NCBI RefSeq assembly: GCF_020184175.1
Contig: NC_065530.1
Coordinates: forward strand, 34,945,260 to 35,009,259
Direction of reading: 5' to 3'
DNA: 64,000 bases
Origin: Aphis gossypii
Taxonomy: Eukaryota; Arthropoda; Insecta; Hemiptera; Aphididae
The translations under genes were made by a program, and so were the position numbers. The notes beneath the pieces were generated by a model that worked only from the letters and a program-made list of their open reading frames with translations, had not been told where the DNA came from and did not search any database. Each line of letters starts with the position of its first letter. Within the stretch, counting starts at the first letter, position 1. Shown piece after piece: positions 44,301 through 57,809 of this stretch.

Positions 44301-47300
44301 TATATACGAACCCACCACAACGGATAGGATAATATCGTTATAATATTATACCGAGTGGACAGACCCCGTGGCAGGCGCAGTTCTGCGGAGGAGGTGCACG
44401 ATGACGACCATGATAATGATAATGATGATGATAGTGTTCATTAGCTCGATCGACGTTTGTAATTAGATCCGAAACGACCGACTTGTTGGCGACGTCGTTG
44501 TTGTAGGTATAGGTATATAGGTATGCCTATTGTCGTAACGTGGACACGGTTCCGTTGCCTCGACCCATGCCGCCGCGGTATAAGTCAATCAAAACGAAAT
44601 CTCTCACATGATGACAATTTGTTATCTCGTTCCACCTTCGGCATGTGTGGTGGCTTTAACCGAAGACCGTTCCATTAACCGGGCCCAGCGTTTGATTTCG
44701 ATTCTCCCTCGACAAACCACGTCGTCGAACACGCACACATAATATTATAATATATCTGTTAGCCCAAACTACCAAAGTATAACTAAAACTATAACTAACC
44801 TCTAAAATATCGTTTATCTAAACTGTTTTAATATAATGCAGTATACACAGAGTTATATTATTTAATCAGATGCTTGTTCAAGTTTACCAAATTTTCATTG
44901 TTAAATTAAGCAATTATTTGCAATTAATCAGATGATTTTGGAAATCGTAAAAAATAATTTTTATACGTATTTCGTCACATTTTAATCGAAATTAGATGAC
45001 GAAGAGTTTCCGAGTTAATTTTCTATATTATTTGTTTATATACCTTACATTACGTGAATTTTTTCCAAAGTCAAAACTGTTGAAAAGCAATTCAAATTTC
45101 TAGTCCGATTATTTTTCGAAAAGCTTTTTAAGAGAAAACATATTTAATTTATATTGTACTTATATTGAACTTCACTATACAACACACGTTAAGCATAATA
45201 TTATATAGATAACTTATAATACATTTTATCATCTACAAAACTCAATATTACAAAATTCAGTTTTATATAATAGTCAACAGTCGATTTATTATCCTTTAGA
45301 ATAAACGTAAAATCAATATTTTTCAATAATATTTATAATTTAAATTAGAAATTTAAATACCTATCTAAAATATGAACTTTTAGAAATATTCATAAGCATT
45401 TCAAGAACCAAAATGCACAATTTATGTATAAAAACATGGACTCACACTGCTGTATTTTAGATATCGAGTCTTGTTATTAATTAATGAATAGTAGCTATTT
45501 TAAATTTTATTATTTTAATTTACTGATAAATCATTGTATACGTTATATATTATAAATATTTTACTCTGAAGGAATATGGTGAGTCAGTCTCTAATTCTAA
45601 AAACATTGAATAAAATATTACTTTATTAATAATTTATTTTTTCTATTAAAATTATACCGTAGGTTGAACTAATTTTTGCCAAAGATATTGTTTGTTCTCA
45701 TTGTATTATTAATTATTTCGTATAACAGCGTTTTTATCATGTATTATTGTCAATAAGTTTTAAGTTAATTTTAAAGTACCGATGTACAATGGTGTAAATA
45801 TGTTTCTTTTTCACCATTATTTCTTTTTTTTTTTGTCAATTGTTCCAATTATTAACCCTCTAAGCATCAATTTAATCAAATTTGCTACCGTTTTTGGTAC
45901 ATTCAATATTGAATATTAGAATAAAAAAAATATCATTATAAAGCCAATACATTTTTTGCTTCGCTTATAATCTGCAGTCGGTCAGATGCATCTAAAAAAA
46001 TCACTCTGTGTTTATAAAAACTAGGACCGTTATTAAACTTGGTCGTACTATATTGTTGAAAAACGTGACTACAAGTCATCGCTTCAGACGCCCTCTCGTC
46101 AGACAAACAGTGAAGTCTGAGTCTCTAATGTCCCGTAGAAAAAAATGACATCACAATAAGAACTTCACGATTATTTTAATAAAATGTCCCGTTATTTTTA
46201 AATTTTATAGTACTACAATATAGGGGATGTTGTTTATAATATTACGCTAAGTACGTAATATATAATTCCTACTTCAGTGCTGTTGGTAAGTAAAACTGTG
46301 TTTGAAATTTTATTTTCATATTCTTATTAAGTGTTTAGTAACGAAAAATGAAAGTCATTGTTATTCATCCACAAAACATGTCATTATTGTCTACAAGTTT
46401 TATTCAAAAATAAATATGAAACTCGAGGGACAATAAAAGAAGCACAAATACAACGTCTACACGACTGTATACGATTATACGGAACACTGAACTCACGACA
46501 TGATTTAAATACCTACAATCGTTTTTACCATAAAGTTTATATCGACGGTCGCCATTTTTAGAGATATACCTGACGATGAAACAGTGCCCTTTTACCATTA
46601 AAATAACAATATAAACATTAAATTATAAATTTGAATTAGTCACCCACAGTATTATAAATAATCCCCCTCCTCCTAATTGGTCAAATCTTGATGCCCGAAA
46701 ACGCAACTTATCACAAATTTGTCTTTAATACTTAAGCTTCTAAAAATTTTAAATTTCTACTAATTGAGTCCCGAGATAAAAATGTCCTCCAAATTATGGG
46801 CCAGTATTTTTTATGGTACATACCTATCATAGTACATACTAATTACTAATAACGGGACAGGTTTTTCTAGTTCAGATACATACAGTTTGCGGTTCAATAT
46901 AAATATTATTTTGTGAAGAATTTAAATTAAAAATAAAATATTAAACATTATGAAACTTTATTTTCCTTCCTTCCTAATGTTACACCAAAGACTGCCAGTA
47001 GCATTATTACTATAAATACATATGTTAAAAATAATTGGAGCGCAATTTTTACCTTGAATTTCAGTCATATTTAAAAAAAAAATGATAATATTTATTTTAT
47101 TATAATAAACAGGTTTGATATATTTTTAAACATTTTACAAATAATTACAATATATTAAAAATAACTACCGCAACACTAGTAAATGAAATCAAACATTTTT
47201 AAAATTATGATACGTGTGGTAGAATTAAATCATTAGATTATATAGATTAATATCAATAAATTAGTATATAATTGAATAATTAGAAATCGATAGAAGAATC

Positions 47301-50300
47301 CTCATTGAGTATTATTATTAAACATCTAATAAGCTCATTTTCATATTAGAGACTTAGAGCGATATAAGTGATATAACACCAGAAATTCGAGTTGATACTG
47401 GAATATAACAAAAATTCAGTTCGTGATTAGAATATGACCTTTTTTCATAATATTATCTTTGGAAAGCAACGAGTATGTAACCAAAATGTTACTCTTGACA
47501 CTCATATAATATATTCTGTTTTATTTGAACAAAAGTTTTTTATCCACATAATCATATATCATGTATGTTAGATTGTTTAATAATTCATTCGAAGTCTAAT
47601 AAAAATATAAATACATCAATGGTAATATATAATTTGCACCTTAAAAAACAACGCTCTGTATGAAACTATACATTTGACGCTTAGATAAATTGCTTCCCTG
47701 AGCGTTATTCTCTTTAATGTACCACTATATCACCAAATTAAAATTGAATTGTTATTTATACTATACAGTGAAAATAAGTAAATAAAAAATGTCATTTTAT
47801 TAAAAAGAAGCTTTTATCGCTTATCTATTCCAAGCATTTATTTAGTTTATAAACGTTCTACAAAATAATATGTTTTTAATATTCCTTTAATCTTTTATTC
47901 GTGTTCCAAAGAACATAATTTTAAACTGTAAAACAATAGAAACATGATAACTAAAAATATGTTTTAAACGCATTAAGTACAAATTATAAAGTAGGTATGA
48001 ATTATTTGTTAAGTAGAAAAGGCGTTTCGACGCAAAATATTATTTAATGCATGTGTTGTTGCCTATCTCATGCGCCCGAAAATATATTACATTAAATTTA
48101 TCGAACAATAATATTATTTTGTTTGAATATTATTCTTTACTCTAAATGTTTAAATTATTATATTGTTACGGGCATTGTATAGGCAATTCGTATTTCTTAA
48201 TTGTATATGATGTTAGAAGTTTATCGGGCGCTATAAGAGCAAACTCCAACAAAAATTTTATTAATTATAAATTATTTTTTTTTTATTCCTTATAAAAAAT
48301 ATTCTTTCTTTGAGATTTTATTTTAAGCAATTAAGTATAAACTGTTATTCTAGTTAGAAATACCGTTCTACAAAAAATATAATTTTTGTTATTTTGACGA
48401 TATTGTTTATAAATTTAAATTAAAACTCTTATAAAAAATTGGACAAGTGTACCTATTTTTAAACTTTTAATATTTTGAAATTGTCATAAAACCAATTTTA
48501 TATTATATTTTCAAGTTATTTGCACGGGTAACAACATTTTTTATTAATACTTATGGAAAAAAAAAATTAAAATAAAGTAGAACATTTAAAATATATCGAG
48601 AACCTACATTATTTGGTAAATATATCGAGTTTCTAAAGTTATTCATTTTTAAATTAAAACAAAAATAAAAAATAAATACATTTTATCGAAAATTGGTTTT
48701 GTTTAAATATTTTTAAAAGTACTGAACAATCTTACTCTTAACTCTCAAAAATACCAACTCTAGATCCAATTTACAACTTACCAGAAATCGTTCTTAAAGT
48801 TGATGATAGAAGCAACTTTTTCAGCTATAAAGAATCTTCTGATAAAATATAAAATACACAAACATTATTGAAAAACTAATACAATGTTGCAATTTGAATT
48901 ATAATTTATGATAAATAGTATATTTATATAACTATAGTACTGCTATTTTCTACAGTTTAAATATATAATGAAATAATTTAATGGCAGTTAGCACAGTTAT
49001 ATAATATTTATAATAAAATATCAATATTTTTAAATTTAAATGATAATTAAATGATTATATTTATTATGTATATAGTTTTGTAATAAAACATTTGAATGTG
49101 TAATATACACATGTATAATGTGAGAATACGATACTACGGTACTTGCATTGTACTTAAAAAATATTGGTATGTTAATTGTATAAACTACTTTTTAGTGAAA
49201 TTCCAAATTTTAACCATAAATATTTTAACTAATCTTTTTACGAACAAATTACAATATACACTTTTTTAATTATTATAGATCTTCAAATGATTAGGTAATT
49301 TTTTAAATGATTATACTGATTACTGATTAGCTACATTGACATATTTTAAAATCGAGTTTATGCTTGAAAATCACGATTACTAAATTCTTAGATCTTAGTG
49401 AAACGATATATCTTTTAACATTTTCCCTCATAAAGCTGGTTTGACGACTATCAATCAATTTACGCGGTCCTGGGATATAATTATGATTATCGACTGTGGA
49501 AATGGCGTCTATATGTCAATAACCTGTTAGAAATTGCGTGGTAATTAAAAAAAAATGTTCATCGTTGAACAAATATGATATTTATTATTTTTGCATGTTT
49601 CAGGTTAATTTACTTTTAGAAGTTTTTAAAAATAGTATGTGTTGTACATAAAAACTTAACAATAATATCGACAAAACGATAAAATACGATTCATAGTAAA
49701 AAAAATTTATTGCTATATTTTGTAATATAGATTTGATAAGGAGTAACTCAGATTTATAAATGATATATACCTGATATTAATTATTGTGACATTGCAAGTT
49801 CCAATATTGTATTTTTTTTATATTTTTATCAAAAATTAACTTTATAAATTTTAATATTTTTTCAAAATTACTTAATAATACATGTAATATAAATACACAT
49901 TTGTACTCGTGTAGTCGTGTCCAAATTATAACTAAGTAACAACGGACAACTACACAGTATATTATATTAAATAGTATTACAGAAGACAAAAATTTAATTA
50001 TAACTGTAGTTCAAAGTACTGTTTTATTAGTATTCTCTAAGTGATTTAATTAAATACGTCTTAATAATATTAATTAGGTAAGTTACATTACCGTTATATT
50101 TTGATGATAAAAATATGTTTCATGTTATTACTCATTACAAATGAGTCATTAACTATCTAAATAAATTTTTAAATCTATTTATTTATAAGTTATAATTTTC
50201 CATTTATTTAAAGATCATTATTTATCGAATAATTTACCTACACATTGAATATATTATACAAAAATGAATTCAGTTTAACTAATAAACATAGTTTTATTAA

Positions 50301-52000
50301 AGATATCTAACATATACTAATAAACTATTATACCTAATTTATTTATCCAAAATTCCATATTTTAGCAAATAGTCTGCTGATATTGACATTGAGAATTTTT
50401 TTTTACTAAATCCTTATTCCGCGTATGTATCAATCATACCAATTAGTTTATTGTTGTGATTCTACAATACATGAAAAGAATGTTAATCAGTCTTATATTC
50501 TCATCTAAGATAAAATTTCCCAATTTTTAAAGTGAAGCTTTTTCCCAATACGTACTATAACCATCTATTATTTTTACTATAGCAAAATATTTTACTTTAT
50601 AACACCATATATTAATTATCAATCTATATTAGCATTATAATATTGAATACAAATTAAATTGTTTGTTCATTTTAAATTATCAAATAGATAAGTAACTATT
50701 GGCTATTGCTGAAAAAAAAAATGTTTTGAATTCTGATTTATTTTATATCGAGTTAAAATTTTTGGCACTGTTTTCAATTTTTTTTGTCTTGTACAATGCG
50801 CTCAACGTTTTATAATAATTCTATTGTTTACCGAATTGTCTTTTCACCTTGAACATTAGTTACCAGCTATCACAGGATAATAAAAATTGATTTTATCCAT
50901 TTTAATCTCGATCTCATATTTTTTTTATCGATAAATCGAATATCCAATACAATGCATGTAAACATATGAGTCATACCTCATAAGTAGTCTTTTAAATACA
51001 TAATTTCTAAGAACATACGGAGTGATTCACAATGCTTGCACACCTCGATTTTTTTCATTTAATAGGTACTAACAATTTATTAAGAATCTGATTTTAAAAT
51101 TTTCGAAATTTACTTATAGATCATATTTTTAAATAGGTACTTGAGATTTTTTGTACGAATTATAAAGTATCCTTTGTCAGTACAAGTTTCTGTTTTTTGA
51201 AATAATACCCTTCATTTTTATTATAAATTATTTAGTAGATATACATACATATATATATTTTTTTAAATTTTGATGTATTTAATCAAAATTTAAACTAGTA
51301 TTTTTTAAGTTGGGTTAAGTATTTTTATAGATACTTTAATTATTTTTACAAATTATAAATGTTAATGGATTAATATGAATTGTTAGTAATGAGCATATTT
51401 GTAAATGGCGATGGTGAATCACACTGTAGTCTGTATAATTTCGTCTATGTTAGTATTATTAATTTATTTTGTATGCAATAATATGCAGTGCGTTGTAAGG
51501 TCAACTTTATTATTACTTTAATTATATATAAAGTTCATTAACATCATGACTGAAGAAAATTCTTTCAATGTATTAACATAATTGTATGCATTTTTTTATG
51601 TTCGAAAAAAAAATATAAAACTTAAGCCGTAGGTATTTTTGAAACAGTTAGAATTTAATATAGTTAGTTTTTAAATATTTTAGTATATTTAATAGTTTGT
51701 TGTATTTATTCTATGATGTACCTACTATGAAATGTGTACTATATTATTTATTTATTTATTGGCAGTCAGAATATCACTTGAAATATTATTTGTTTCTTCA
51801 AAGTTATTTAGGTACTCAAAATAAGACGTTTGCTCATAGAAGTAATTTAAAACATAATATTAAACATATTTTGGCAGTAGATCCACGAAATATTTTTAAG
51901 TATAGGTATGTAAATTTGTAAATTTTACTGACCATTGACTGATGTTTTATTATTTTATATTTGACTAAACAAATTCATTTCAATTAATATAATAATTATT
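41351..52000. other. AT-rich non-coding stretch
   Basis: About 10.6 kb with no supported gene. The only clear composition change is a CpG-richer island at 44330-44740. A frame at 46358-46561 (67 codons, not starting with ATG in good context) has ordinary amino-acid composition but no recognisable motif and overlaps an open frame on the other strand. Confidence 0.5.
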
Positions 52001-52656
52001 GTATAGTTCTTCATTCCATATTGTATATTTGTATAATTTATTTTGGTGACCGGCCCGGACACTTGCAGTCATTGCAGTTGTGATGTAATTTTAAAAAATG
52101 TTATAACAGGAAAATCAAGTATAAAACCGAACGCATGTCCCCTTCCTCGTTGCGATTAAAATTAAAAGTAATCACATAAATGTACAGATAAAAAAAAATT
52201 ATTTCTCTTTCAACACGTTTGTGCTGTCGTTGGGCTCGTCTGTGTAATAATATCGAGATCGTCTCGTTTTCCAAATCGGCGAGTAAAAAATATTATACTC
52301 GAGTTATAAATAGCCGTTATAATTCGTCAGTATATACTTTATGTATACAAAAGCGTGCATCTTATATACTCGTACACGTTATAATGTAATGTGATGCAAA
52401 CGTCTGAAAAACCGTATCTGGTACGAAATAAAATGCAAATTGTGCGAGGCAATACGATTAACGAAAATGTCGGGTCGATGTGGTCAAAGAAAGCGTACAC
52501 GACGCTATCAGGTTTCGTGTACCTAAATATAATATCGATATCGATACCGCGTTTGTACTTCGATTCGTGTTAACGTTTACGAACGTCATCGTATTCCGCA
52601 GTATTCATAATACTTGCGTCGTACAAAGTTGTATTATTTTGATTTTGTTTTTCCAG

Positions 52657-52814
52657 CCGACGGCCTATATTTAACTACCCGTCACCTGTGTCGGCTAATA
52701 ACAGGGTATCATCCGTCTGCAGTGTACCGTAATTTAAGAAATGCATCGCAAACGTCATATTATCTATATAGAATTCATAAACCGAAAGGATACGCACTAT
52801 GCACCGAAGCATAA
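52657..52814 (+). CDS. Tentative small exon after a strong acceptor
   Basis: A near-consensus acceptor (TTTTGTTTTTCCAG, ending 52656) is followed by a frame in phase 2 that stays open for 51 codons, DGLYLTTRHLCRLITGYHPS and on to YALCTEA, then TAA at 52812-52814. Composition is more balanced than in the neighbouring AT-rich frames. No family was recognised, and nothing upstream in the window supplies a joining coding exon. It may equally be an untranslated exon or chance. Confidence 0.2.
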
Positions 52815-52828
52815 TGTTTTCATCATGA

Positions 52829-52838
52829 GTGTGTGTGT

Positions 52839-52909
<71 letters not shown>
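52829..52909. repeat. (GT)n microsatellite, about 80 bp
   Basis: A long uninterrupted GT tract after one GG imperfection at 52839-52840. It produces apparent open frames of Val-Cys or His-Thr repeats on both strands, which are artefacts. Confidence 0.97.
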
Positions 52910-52912
<3 letters not shown>

Positions 52913-52914
52913 CG

Positions 52915-55900
52915 TGACCCCAACTGTATTTAACTGTACATATCGTGCATGTATATATATATATATAAACCAACACAAACGTTATATATATGTGTGTGTG
53001 TATATTATATGTCTTATATATACAATGGTTGTAGTGCACAGATATATATATATATAATAATATACACGACGAGTAGGTATACAATTATTATACGAAATAT
53101 ATAGAATTTCACTGTGACAGTATATATATTTTGTAGCCCGTGTATACGCGTTTTCTTTTATTTTACAACACAATATATAATATAATTTTATATTTATGTA
53201 GGACGCATTAGTCGAAAAACACATTTTGTTTATTTTTATTATATACCTACACGTCATATATCTTAATAAATTACGTTACACCGCAATAATTATTAAAATA
53301 ATAATAATATTACGATTTACGTTAGTGGCCTCCTATGCGCTTACAAATCAAATGGTTTATATATACATAAAAAAAGTATACCGAATTTTATGTAACGCAC
53401 TGCGACCGTAATATCACATTTTATTTATTCGTTTTACGAGTGCGCTTACGGCGAGAAATTGTTAATTATGTTATAGTCTTAAATTTTGAACGTAGTAGAG
53501 CATACAATGATGAGTATATATTAAACGAGTACATATATTGAAGGTTTAATGTATATTATATATCGAATTTAAGGATTGGCAGTTTAATATTATAATTTAT
53601 AATACTTAAAAATGGAATGTGGAATACTGACCGTCATATTTTGAATACAATTTTACATAGCGAAATAAAAAAATATATATTTATTTAAATTGAAACAATG
53701 GTGAAAATGATTTTAATAATCTCCTGACGAATCTTCCGAAACTAACTTTTTTCTAACTATGGTTAATGACTGACTGCTCGCCAATAATTGTCAAAAATAT
53801 ACGTTTGATATACTAACACTATAAAGTATTCAAATACGCAGTCGTATCAATTCAAAAACACATCTACTGAATAAATTTATTAGCAAAAGCAAAAAATATC
53901 GTCAAAAACGCGTTACACTAATTGGCAATTGCGATTGGTCAGCAGCTATACCTAATAGTGCATATTATGTTTAGGTACAGTACCAGTAAAATGTTATATT
54001 CCGATGATGGACACTATGAGTGTATTTTAGCTCTTATGTAGCCGCATGAATTTGTATTTATACTGCGTACATAGTATAGATGTGTCGGTATACACGCAAA
54101 GTATACGATTTTATCCGACTCGTGATCATATTAATAATTATTATTACAACGATGTTTTCAATCAAATCGTTGTGTTCGCAAATTCCAACGTAAATATTTG
54201 AAACGTTCACACCGGAGGGATCGAGTGTTTATAAAAGCGAAGAATGTAAGAAGCGAGCAGGAGTTATTTCGAGGTCACAGTCAAGTCGGGAACACCCGAC
54301 ACATAATGAATACCACTTTGACCTCAAAAAAAATTTCCGGGTTACGCACTCTATGCGATCGGCGCCGTGCTCAGATGATTTTTACTTGTTTGCATATATA
54401 TATACGTAATATACATATGTATAGCCATCTCCTACGATGTATAAATATATAACATGACTCATGTACATAATATAATACAGCCTACTAAGTATATGAAACC
54501 CCTACAAGCGCATATAAGTGGAAGGAAGGTATTTTCGCGACATAAACGATTTCGTGATACTATTTGTTGATCGCGTGTCACGTAGTTTCCTATTAGAAAA
54601 TCGTTTAGAAAATTACACTGATTCTTAAAATAATCAATTATACATATTAGTTTGGTTTAATTTTTATGACAAATTATAACGATTATCTGCAATAAACGAC
54701 ATTACAATGCGATCTTGCACGATACACGATCGTTAAACGTAATATAATTTTAATGAGCCGATAATGAGCTGCTATAATGGTCCCTTAAACGTGATTTAGT
54801 GATCCACGATTGATCTATTAAATTTTAGTATTAAACATGATATTTATGAATCAATTTTTTATGCTAGGTTCACCGAGTTTTTTTTTAATTCATAATATAT
54901 TTCAGACGATTTATGATTATGATATTACGATATAATATTCGCGTGTTCTAACCAACTATTCAATAAAATCTCCATCGGGTAGTGCACGATGCACATAATG
55001 TACCTACATTACATTTTTATGAATATACCTATTTTGCATGCACCGAACGCCTATCAATTCAAAAATCACGATGTTCGGTCCATTGTCGTTTTACGGAATG
55101 AATGTCACCAAAAAGTTTAAAAATCACAAATACAATAAAAGGTAATTTATTTCGGTGTGTGTATATTGTGTCTCATCGTTATACCTAAATTATATTACTG
55201 CATGTGGGAGCTCGGTTAACGACCACTGTCGGACACGATAGATAATATTATTATTGTGAGAAAAAACCGTTTGTTTTGAATTCACGCGCCATCGAAACGA
55301 AATTGGGCGCTATTAGTTTATGTATCACCGATAATAACTATATATACGCCATGGTAGGCGCGTAGTAGGACGCGAACAAATAATTGTGTATTGTTCAGTT
55401 CTCTGTGAAATTGTCATTAAATTTCGTTCACATGTTTACAATGCACATATATTATGGTCTATAAAATGTACATATACAAAAATGCGTATTTTTTCTGCGA
55501 AAAGTGTTTTAAAAGCAATAATTCACAAGAATACAACCGACAGCACATCATGCGCATAAATATATATAATATATATATTGTACATTATGTTTTGACGATT
55601 GCATGTGTCACTTGTAATATAGTGCATATATACCTACTATATAGGTATACCGTTTGCAATATTGTTATAAGTGCAGAAATACAACTGAAGAAACTCTAAA
55701 TGAAAATCGTTTTACCTTTTACAATTATTTCCGTAGAGATGACGCAGACAATTACTCTCAAGTATGAATTACAATTTAATTTCTTCTTTCCTATTGCGTC
55801 TATTTATAAAATATATTCATTATACAAAATATTTATTAGGTATTGAATATATCTTAAAAATTAAAATATGTAAAATTAAATACCTACTGCAGGTATTATC

Positions 55901-57780
55901 TTGACTGATTACGATTATGCGGAAATCATTATCACAGGTTAACACTGCGTTATATTATTTACCGATCGTTTTTTAATGTAGAAAAAATGATTTAAATAAC
56001 TATTTCCTCAGCTCAAAAATCGTAATAACACTTATAACTCGTAAGAAGCGATGTACGACTACCGCTACCGCGTACTCCCAACACAACAAATGTATTTATT
56101 TTTTATTTTACAGAATTAAAGATTTTATATTACATTTTTAAAATGTACATTCCCTAAATATAATTGGGATTTTTATTAGGTACTATCAATTCTTCAGTAC
56201 AATACGACGGTGGAAAATCAAATTATGATAAAAATTATAATCGAAAACAAATTTAAAAGTTTTTAAAATAAAATGTTTCTAGTAGTAAATACTACCAATA
56301 TTTTTTAAATAATATATTATGATGTAGTTAACCTGGGGTAATCGCAATACCTAACAGTATTGTGTTAACCATCAACAAGTCAAGAGTTACAGTCAAAATT
56401 ATTATAATATTGGATTACTAAAAAATACGCTTTGTGTTAGATTTGTTCGTAGGTACTTCTCGCTATAATCTCACTACAGGAATTTTGTAAAATTTGTCTA
56501 TGTTTATCTTTTTTTTAATATATACAACCATTGCACCCTCATACTAATTATTTTTATACAATAATGGGAGGGTGTGTGATAACTTCAGTAAAAAAAATAA
56601 GCTTATAGTTCATATAATATAATATTATGATATTGTTATGTCATATTTTTATCTGTTTTATCAACTCAGATAAATCTTAAAACTCGTAAATTATATAAAC
56701 GATCATAATATTAAAAAGCAATTTTGCCGCTACTGCGTGTAGGTCGTTAATTATTAGCTATCAATAGTGCAATTTCTGACCGAATATGCAATCGAAAATT
56801 CGGATACCAGTATTAACTTGGTACCAATTTCATGTTATATAACGATTATTTTTACGGAAATATAAAGAAAAAATATTGGCAGATGAAATGTACTAATTTG
56901 AATGAAGTCAACCGAGGTTAATTCTTATTAAGAATTATTATGGAATACATTTTCGATACTATAAACATTAGAGTTTTATAATAAGTATAATAATGTTATC
57001 AAATAACTAAACACGTAAATACAGGTTAAGTTGAGCTTAATTTTTGCAAGAATGCTTGTTTTCTCTAACAAATTTTCCGTTTTTATTTTGTAAATTTAAC
57101 CACAGCGGGTACGCTCAAATTATAAAGATACCTTTATACATTATACATTGTAAAATCATAATATATTATCTACATGTCAGACATTATGTTAAAAATTAAA
57201 TTTAGTATTCAATGTAGATATCGTGAGTTGTTCGATCATGTTTTGGTAACGCGTAATCAATTTCAACAGTTTTAAAAATTGTATTATAGCTAGTACAACA
57301 TTAATTATACGTTACCTAAGGTTTGATATTCATAAATTACGTATCGAAACCAGAAAGATAGACCCTATTGTCATATTAAGCAGTAAGCACAATATATAAC
57401 CTAGAAATGTGGTGGGAAGATGTTGATCTTGAATAATTGTCAACAAGTTGTTTGTTTTCGAAAGTAGCGCCAGAACGTCGTTCGAGACTTCATCATCGTA
57501 TCCGAGTACCGAGGAGTAGTCTTATCTTGATGAGAATTTAGAGCATTTTCAAAATATGTGACTGTCCGAAAAGTCGAAAACGACTACGGTGCCAACGTAT
57601 TGTCTAAATAGCTGTGGCAGTATAAACGTTATTAAACAGTTAATTAAACTTAATTTCGCAGAACCACCGTGGAAATTATTTGATAATTATTCACCGTCGG
57701 ACTACATTTTTCGAACGGCGTAAAACTAAATTAGTTTTCAGTCCACGGCAAACAGTGTGTATATACTCTATACCTACATT
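52915..57780. other. AT-rich non-coding stretch
   Basis: No supported gene. TA-rich microsatellite-like runs at 52950-53060. Moderately GC-richer patches at 54200-54370, 55200-55390 and 57400-57600. Frames at 53226-53411, 54198-54452 and 55454-55699 have no motif or splice support. Confidence 0.5.
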
Positions 57781-57786
57781 ATTATG

Positions 57787-57809
57787 TATATATATATATA
57801 TATATATAA
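57787..57809. repeat. (TA)n microsatellite
   Basis: About 11 TA units. Confidence 0.9.

Noticed and set aside
52675..53084. His-Thr and Val-Cys repeat ORFs
   Set aside because: Pure products of the (GT)n microsatellite read on either strand.
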